From Prevotellaceae bacterium (GTDB taxonomy: Bacteria > Bacteroidota > Bacteroidia > Bacteroidales > UBA932), in the NCBI GenBank assembly GCA_031289895.1, contig JAITOP010000136.1, positions 1 to 5,647 on the forward strand: a stretch of 5,647 nucleotides of DNA. Direction: 5' to 3'. The notes below the pieces were generated by a model. That model was not told the origin of the DNA, ran no database searches, and saw nothing but the letters and a program-made list of their open reading frames with translations. Position numbers and translations under genes: made by a program. Below, in pieces: positions 5,131-5,647 of the stretch (position 1 is its first letter; each line of letters starts with the position of its first letter).

Positions 5131-5647
5131 ATGCGGCGAAAATTACAAAACAGCGAACTTAACAGATTATCTGTCGAACAATTTAAGCAAGTGCCGAAAC
5201 TGCCTGTTGTTGTGGTGCTTGATAATGTTCGCAGTCAGCATAATATTGGCGCGGCTTTTCGCACAGGCGATGCGTTTAGAATAGAAAGTATTTTTTTGTG
5301 CGGAATTTCAGCTACACCGCCAAATGCCGAAATTCACAAATCGGCTCTCGGCGCAGAGGATTCGGTTGATTGGCAACATTTTGAAACGGCAATTGATGCA
5401 ATAAATTTTCTCAAAAAAAACGATTATAAAATAATTTCGATAGAACAAACAGATGACAGCGTGATGCTGAATAATTTTGTTTTTGAAACCGACAAAAAAT
5501 ACGCTCTCGTTTTTGGCAACGAAGTTCGCGGAGTTTCGCAGCCCGCCGTTGATGCAAGCGATTTGTGCATTGAAATTCCGCAAGAAGGAACAAAACACTC
5601 GCTGAATGTATCGGTAAGCGTTGGTATTGTACTTTGGGAGTTTTATG
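5131..5647 (+). CDS. SpoU-family RNA 2'-O-methyltransferase, 3' end beyond window
   Basis: This is a SPOUT-fold enzyme that uses S-adenosylmethionine to methylate a ribose 2'-OH in tRNA or rRNA. The 172 visible residues hold all three SpoU motifs: motif 1, LDNVRSQHNIGAAFRTGDAF (30-49, with N38 and R44); motif 2, FGNEVRGV (128-135, with E131); and motif 3, IEIPQEGTKHSLNVSVSVGI (147-166, with N159) in the knotted cofactor site. The N-terminus is short (MRRKLQNSELNRLS) and lacks an extra RNA-binding domain, so it resembles the compact TrmH/TrmL-like group at about 175-180 residues. It is therefore nearly complete at the window edge, where only the stop and a few residues are missing. It begins 4 bases after the pyrC stop, indicating cotranscription. 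The target nucleotide cannot be told from sequence. Confidence 0.92.
   Translation, partial: MRRKLQNSELNRLSVEQFKQVPKLPVVVVLDNVRSQHNIGAAFRTGDAFRIESIFLCGISATPPNAEIHKSALGAEDSVDWQHFETAIDAINFLKKNDYKIISIEQTDDSVMLNNFVFETDKKYALVFGNEVRGVSQPAVDASDLCIEIPQEGTKHSLNVSVSVGIVLWEFY

Noticed and set aside
5308..5598. Antisense open frame of 96 codons
   Set aside because: It lies wholly opposite a clearly recognisable SpoU methyltransferase with all three motifs; its Phe/Cys/Asn-rich translation is a shadow.

Overview
The window looks like chromosomal DNA from a member of the Bacteroidota, probably close to the Bacteroidales and possibly uncultured. The evidence is AT-rich coding with ATG starts that mostly lack a Shine-Dalgarno sequence, TAnnTTTG-type -7 promoter boxes, simple intergenic repeats, and housekeeping proteins (FolK, a DUF59/MIP18 protein, a polyprenol-phosphate mannosyltransferase, a type I dihydroorotase and a SpoU methyltransferase) whose wording matches that phylum. 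This assignment is inferred from sequence style; no search was run.

Layout. Bases 1-305 hold no convincing gene. They contain a long imperfect hairpin (51-96) and three members of a GC-rich palindromic repeat family. Two of these face each other (117-145 and 257-287), giving a REPIN- or MITE-like unit. Bases 271-998 are strikingly AT-rich and carry two short unrecognised genes, overlapping and on the + strand; the second encodes a two-helix membrane protein. Bases 1109-1801 encode a secreted protein that appears to be cut short: its last 24 codons are simply the antisense of the end of folK. On the - strand, a DUF59/SufT-like gene (2239-2544) and folK (1726-2217) form a short operon.

Bases 2545-3029 separate this - strand operon from a + strand operon. 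The gap is built almost entirely from five different tandem-repeat arrays laid end to end, with a -7 promoter box at each edge. The + strand operon is polyprenol-phosphate mannosyltransferase (3030-3761), pyrC (3789-5126) and a SpoU-family RNA 2'-O-methyltransferase (5131 to the window end, missing only its last few codons), with gaps of 27 and 4 bases.

Functionally, the right two thirds is ordinary housekeeping: folate synthesis, Fe-S maturation, lipid-linked sugar synthesis, pyrimidine synthesis and RNA modification. The left third is accessory or decayed DNA shaped by palindromic repeats. I see no complete new defence or mobile system. The best leads are the palindrome pair with the unknown two-gene cassette beside it, the truncated secreted gene colliding with folK, and the mosaic repeat region between the two operons.
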